The position numbers and the translations under genes are program-made. A DNA stretch of 64,000 nt, from contig CAJYVD010000011.1 of assembly GCA_913778495.1 (NCBI GenBank), positions 1 through 64,000 on the forward strand, in the 5' to 3' direction. Source of the stretch: an uncultured Pantoea sp. Its GTDB lineage: Bacteria; Pseudomonadota; Gammaproteobacteria; Enterobacterales; Enterobacteriaceae. Positions 63,506 to 64,000 of this stretch are shown here, in pieces. How positions within the stretch are numbered: the first letter of the stretch is position 1; each line of letters begins with the position of its first letter. A model generated the notes under the pieces. It ran no database searches, was not told the DNA's origin, and saw nothing but the letters and a program-made list of their open reading frames with translations.

Positions 63506-64000
63506 CTACGCCAGACGCGGATAAGCGTCTGCGATGGCGTCACCGGTGAAGTTGGCTACCCACCCTTCCTGGTTATCAAAGATGCGGATGGCGGTGAAAT
63601 GCGGCTCAGATCCCATGTCAAACCAGTGCGGCGTGCCCGCCGGCACGGAAATCAGATCGTTTTTCTCGCACAAAATCTGGTAGACCTCGCCATCCAGATG
63701 CAAACAGAACAGTCCCGCGCCTTCCACGAAAAAGCGCACCTCATCTTCGCTGTGGGTGTGCTCGTTGAGAAATTTTTCCCGCAGCGCCGTTTTGTTGGGA
63801 TTGTCCGCGCGCATGCTCAACACATCCCAACTCTGATACCCTTTTTCCGCCACTAAGCGGTCGATGGCGTGCTGATAGGCTTTGATCACCGTTTCCGCAT
63901 CGGGATCGGCGCCCAGATCGCGATCCGCCTGCCAGCGCTCAAAGCGCACGTTTTTGGCGTTAAGACGGGCGCGGATCGCTTCCGCGTCGGTGCTGTGGAA
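63506..64000 (-). CDS. mtnD: Acireductone dioxygenase (5' end outside the window)
   Basis: C-terminal ~165 residues of the ~180-residue cupin metalloenzyme that cleaves acireductone to the methionine precursor 2-keto-4-methylthiobutyrate plus formate (iron form). Metal ligands are visible in [16 protein letters not shown] (two His and Glu) and [12 protein letters not shown] (third His). The frame stays open to the window edge and matches the family further upstream ([20 protein letters not shown]), so the Met inside at 63949 is not the start. Confidence 0.95.
   Translation of the reverse strand, partial: FHSTDAEAIRARLNAKNVRFERWQADRDLGADPDAETVIKAYQHAIDRLVAEKGYQSWDVLSMRADNPNKTALREKFLNEHTHSEDEVRFFVEGAGLFCLHLDGEVYQILCEKNDLISVPAGTPHWFDMGSEPHFTAIRIFDNQEGWVANFTGDAIADAYPRLA

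Overview
The window is a chromosomal segment of a gammaproteobacterium of the order Enterobacterales, most likely an Erwiniaceae member (Erwinia/Pantoea/Mixta-like). The backbone genes follow the E. coli order around proBA (proA-proB-phoE-crl-frsA-gpt-pepD, then dinB-yafK-yafJ-gmhA-fadE). After fadE comes a methionine-salvage cluster (mtnK/mtnA/mtnD) that E. coli lacks. The family assignment is an inference from gene content; no marker gene is present to settle it.

Layout. (1) 1-4.3 kb: a degenerate GC-rich repeat, an SdaC-like serine transporter, and an orphan glycosyltransferase/flippase pair. (2) 5.2-7.1 kb: the 3' side of tRNA-Thr(CGU) (thrW) holds an O-acetylase-type acyltransferase, a decayed C-terminus of a P22-type integrase and a 15-bp copy of the tRNA anticodon region, which looks like the remains of a serotype-converting prophage. 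(3) 7.3-11.9 kb: between thrW and proA sits a compact phage-derived module (S24 repressor, endolysin, holin, overlapping spanins, tailspike/depolymerase) with no capsid or replication genes. (4) 12.2-20.2 kb: core genes, with a clear Pho box before phoE. (5) 20.2-55.0 kb: a roughly 35-kb accessory island between pepD and dinB. (6) 55-64 kb: core genes plus mtn salvage.

The island has three parts. First, a microcin-V-like precursor with a double-glycine-type leader is followed by a small two-helix immunity candidate. Second, a ribose-type ABC importer is preceded by four tandem MetJ-like boxes; because mtnK/mtnA in the same window also have MetJ-like boxes, I propose it imports 5-methylthioribose. 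Third, a full SPI-1/Inv-Mxi-Spa type III secretion system lies entirely on the minus strand. It runs prgHIJK-orgAB, two small unknown genes (one a lipoprotein, candidate pilotin), hilA, a truncated winged-helix regulator, iagB, invFGEABCIJ, spaOPQRS, sicA, sipBCD, a divergent SipA-position protein and iacP. It ends with a membrane-bound ToxR-like regulator and an unrecognised protein that is a good effector candidate.

How it works together: HilA, InvF, the small winged-helix protein and the ToxR-like protein give a self-contained regulatory set, and a HilA-box-like repeat lies just upstream of prgH. The system lacks HilC/HilD, SptP/SicP, AvrA and InvH of Salmonella. The apparatus looks intact: no gene is visibly broken, coupling overlaps are preserved, and spaO keeps an internal ribosome binding site for its short C-terminal product. 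An animal or insect host contact role is likely by family, but no host can be read from the sequence.
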